NCBI GenBank assembly: GCA_041844735.1
Contig: JBGZBP010000074.1
Coordinates: 1-25,272, forward strand
From: CAJPNN01 sp041844735
Lineage (GTDB): Bacteria; Bacillota; Clostridia; Peptostreptococcales; Anaerovoracaceae
Length of the DNA stretch: 25,272 nucleotides
Direction: 5' to 3'
Position numbers and translations under genes: made by a program. Below the pieces are notes generated by a model. It did not search any database, was not told the origin of the DNA, and worked only from the letters and a program-made list of their open reading frames with translations. Shown here in pieces: positions 24,790 to 25,272 of the stretch; the first letter of the stretch is position 1; every line of letters starts with the position of its first letter.

Positions 24790-25048
24790 TTTTGCCTCCT
24801 ATCGGGCATATGCCCTCAAAAAGACAACAAAAAACTATCTCGTTGCTTTAAGTGAAAGCATATTAACCCTTTTATTTTTTTCAAATCTATGAACCGTACT
24901 TATATACTTGGGTCCATTATCCATGCTTACTTCACTTCCTTTCCGAACTAGATAGTTATTTTTAAAGATAGTTGTAGAAGTTGAATTTCTATTTTAATTA
25001 CCGATTTTACTAATCTTTTACTCGTCGATAAAAACACACGCCACTACA
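24790..25048 (-). promoter_or_regulatory. Long structured mgtE leader
   Basis: From a predicted start near 25048 the leader runs about 260 bases to the mgtE ATG. It holds a 29-codon ORF (24924-24835), two copies of AACTATCT, one AGATAGTT that could pair with either and is followed by a U run, a GTTGTAG (25050-25044) complementary to CTACAAC (24977-24971), and the palindrome GGGCATATGCCC (24804-24815) next to the ribosome site. The M-box consensus was not found. A regulatory role is inferred. Confidence 0.5.
24835..24924 (-). CDS. Possible 29-residue leader peptide upstream of mgtE
   Basis: An ATG at 24924 preceded by AGGAAGTGA 7 bases upstream opens a 29-codon frame ending in TAG, 45 bases before the mgtE ATG. 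The peptide starts MDNGPKYIST and ends KATR; it is basic, has one proline and no signal segment. The first ten bases (ATGGATAATG) equal the mgtE start. Its stop codon lies within the AGATAGTT that can pair with upstream AACTATCT copies, so ribosome occupancy could affect folding. No homologue is known to me. Confidence 0.4.
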   Translation of the reverse strand: MDNGPKYISTVHRFEKNKRVNMLSLKATR

Positions 25049-25054
25049 ACATAA

Positions 25055-25083
25055 ATTATACCCCAAAAAAAAGGCTGTGACAA
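25055..25083 (-). promoter_or_regulatory. Sigma-A promoter for mgtE and the envelope operon
   Basis: On the - strand TTGTCA (25083-25078), a 17-base spacer and TATAAT (25060-25055) form a good promoter about 70 bases after the 5S rRNA terminator. It separates mgtE transcription from the ribosomal operon. Confidence 0.82.
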
Positions 25084-25150
25084 GGAAAAAACATGATGTG
25101 TGAGTCAAATCAAAATCCCGTTTTTGAAGCTTTTTAGTGTTTCTTTGCTG

Positions 25151-25187
25151 AAATAAAAAAAGAAAAAGAGAACTCATAAGAGTTCTC
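25151..25187 (-). terminator. Intrinsic terminator of the rRNA operon
   Basis: On the - strand GAGAACTC (25187-25180 complement side) and GAGTTCTC (25175-25168) form a perfect 8-base stem with a 4-base loop, followed by a T-rich run interrupted by a C (25167-25151). It lies directly after the 5S rRNA. Confidence 0.93.
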
Positions 25188-25197
25188 CATATAATTA

Positions 25198-25272
25198 AAC
25201 GGCAACGTCCTACTTTCCCGGGCAGCTTCCCACCAAGTATCATCGGCGCTTAGGAGCTTAACTTCTGTGTTC
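25198..25272 (-). rRNA. rrf: 5S ribosomal RNA, 3' part (truncated by the window edge)
   Basis: The - strand reads GAACACAGAAGTTAAGCTCC, then a CGCCGATGATACTTGG segment, GGGAAAGTAGGAC and GTTGCC, the conserved loop B, helix III-IV and 3' portions of bacterial 5S rRNA. About 75 bases are present; the 5' part lies beyond the window. The exact 3' end cannot be fixed because it pairs with the missing 5' end. It is followed by a terminator, so this is the last gene of an rRNA operon. Confidence 0.95.

Noticed and set aside
24790..25048. M-box (ykoK) Mg2+ riboswitch before mgtE
   Set aside because: The expected conserved core segments were not found in the leader by eye. A covariance-model search would settle it.
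25110..25135. Short hairpin (CAAAA and TTTTG arms around cggga) between the rRNA terminator and mgtE promoter
   Set aside because: It resembles the proA/miaB terminator core, but the stem is only A-T pairs and no proper T run follows, so I do not call a second terminator.
25010..25243. 77-residue ORF on the - strand across the 5S rRNA end
   Set aside because: It runs through the 5S rRNA 3' end side, the rRNA terminator and the mgtE promoter, has no ribosome site and no protein-like pattern.

Overview
The window comes from a low-GC Gram-positive anaerobe, most probably a member of the Clostridia. The evidence is strong AGGAGG-type ribosome binding sites, tightly packed overlapping genes, the complete set of three oxygen-sensitive [FeFe]-hydrogenase maturases (hydE, hydG, hydF), a YerC/TrpR-like regulator, FtsEX with an M23 partner, CsaB-type cell-wall pyruvylation and a split transketolase. 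I cannot name the genus from this sequence. No transposase, integrase, phage gene, CRISPR array or tRNA was seen. This is chromosomal housekeeping sequence next to a ribosomal RNA operon.

Layout. The first 2.2 kb runs on the + strand: a calcineurin-like metallophosphoesterase, then proA. A strong bidirectional terminator (2226-2268) separates proA from everything else, which lies on the - strand and is described here in transcription order from the right edge. The 3' end of a 5S rRNA (25198-25272) is followed by its terminator and then a good sigma-A promoter (25055-25083). This promoter drives mgtE behind a leader of about 260 nt that holds a 29-codon small ORF. After mgtE come nnrD, a small exported protein, a DUF5693-like membrane protein, csaB, a WecG/TagA-family glycosyltransferase, and the two transketolase subunits. 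Nearly all of these junctions overlap or are only a few bases apart. A ParA/MinD-like protein that lacks the Walker A lysine has its own promoter (16126-16154). A second promoter (15191-15220) starts the ftsE-ftsX-M23 peptidase-recJ-ctpA-hydE-hydG-hydF run. A third (5560-5589) starts yerC, the sodium/solute symporter and miaB, ending at the shared terminator.

How the genes work together. The right half is largely about the cell envelope: csaB and the glycosyltransferase point to a pyruvylated secondary wall polymer, with DUF5693 as a membrane partner and transketolase supplying pentose and tetrose phosphates. FtsEX with the M23 hydrolase and the CtpA protease form a peptidoglycan-remodelling unit for division. 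The three Hyd maturases build the H-cluster of an [FeFe]-hydrogenase whose structural genes are outside the window.

The least explained parts are the mgtE leader and its small ORF, the open in-frame stretches after the stop codons of mgtE and of the small exported protein, and the lysine-less ParA-like protein upstream of ftsE.
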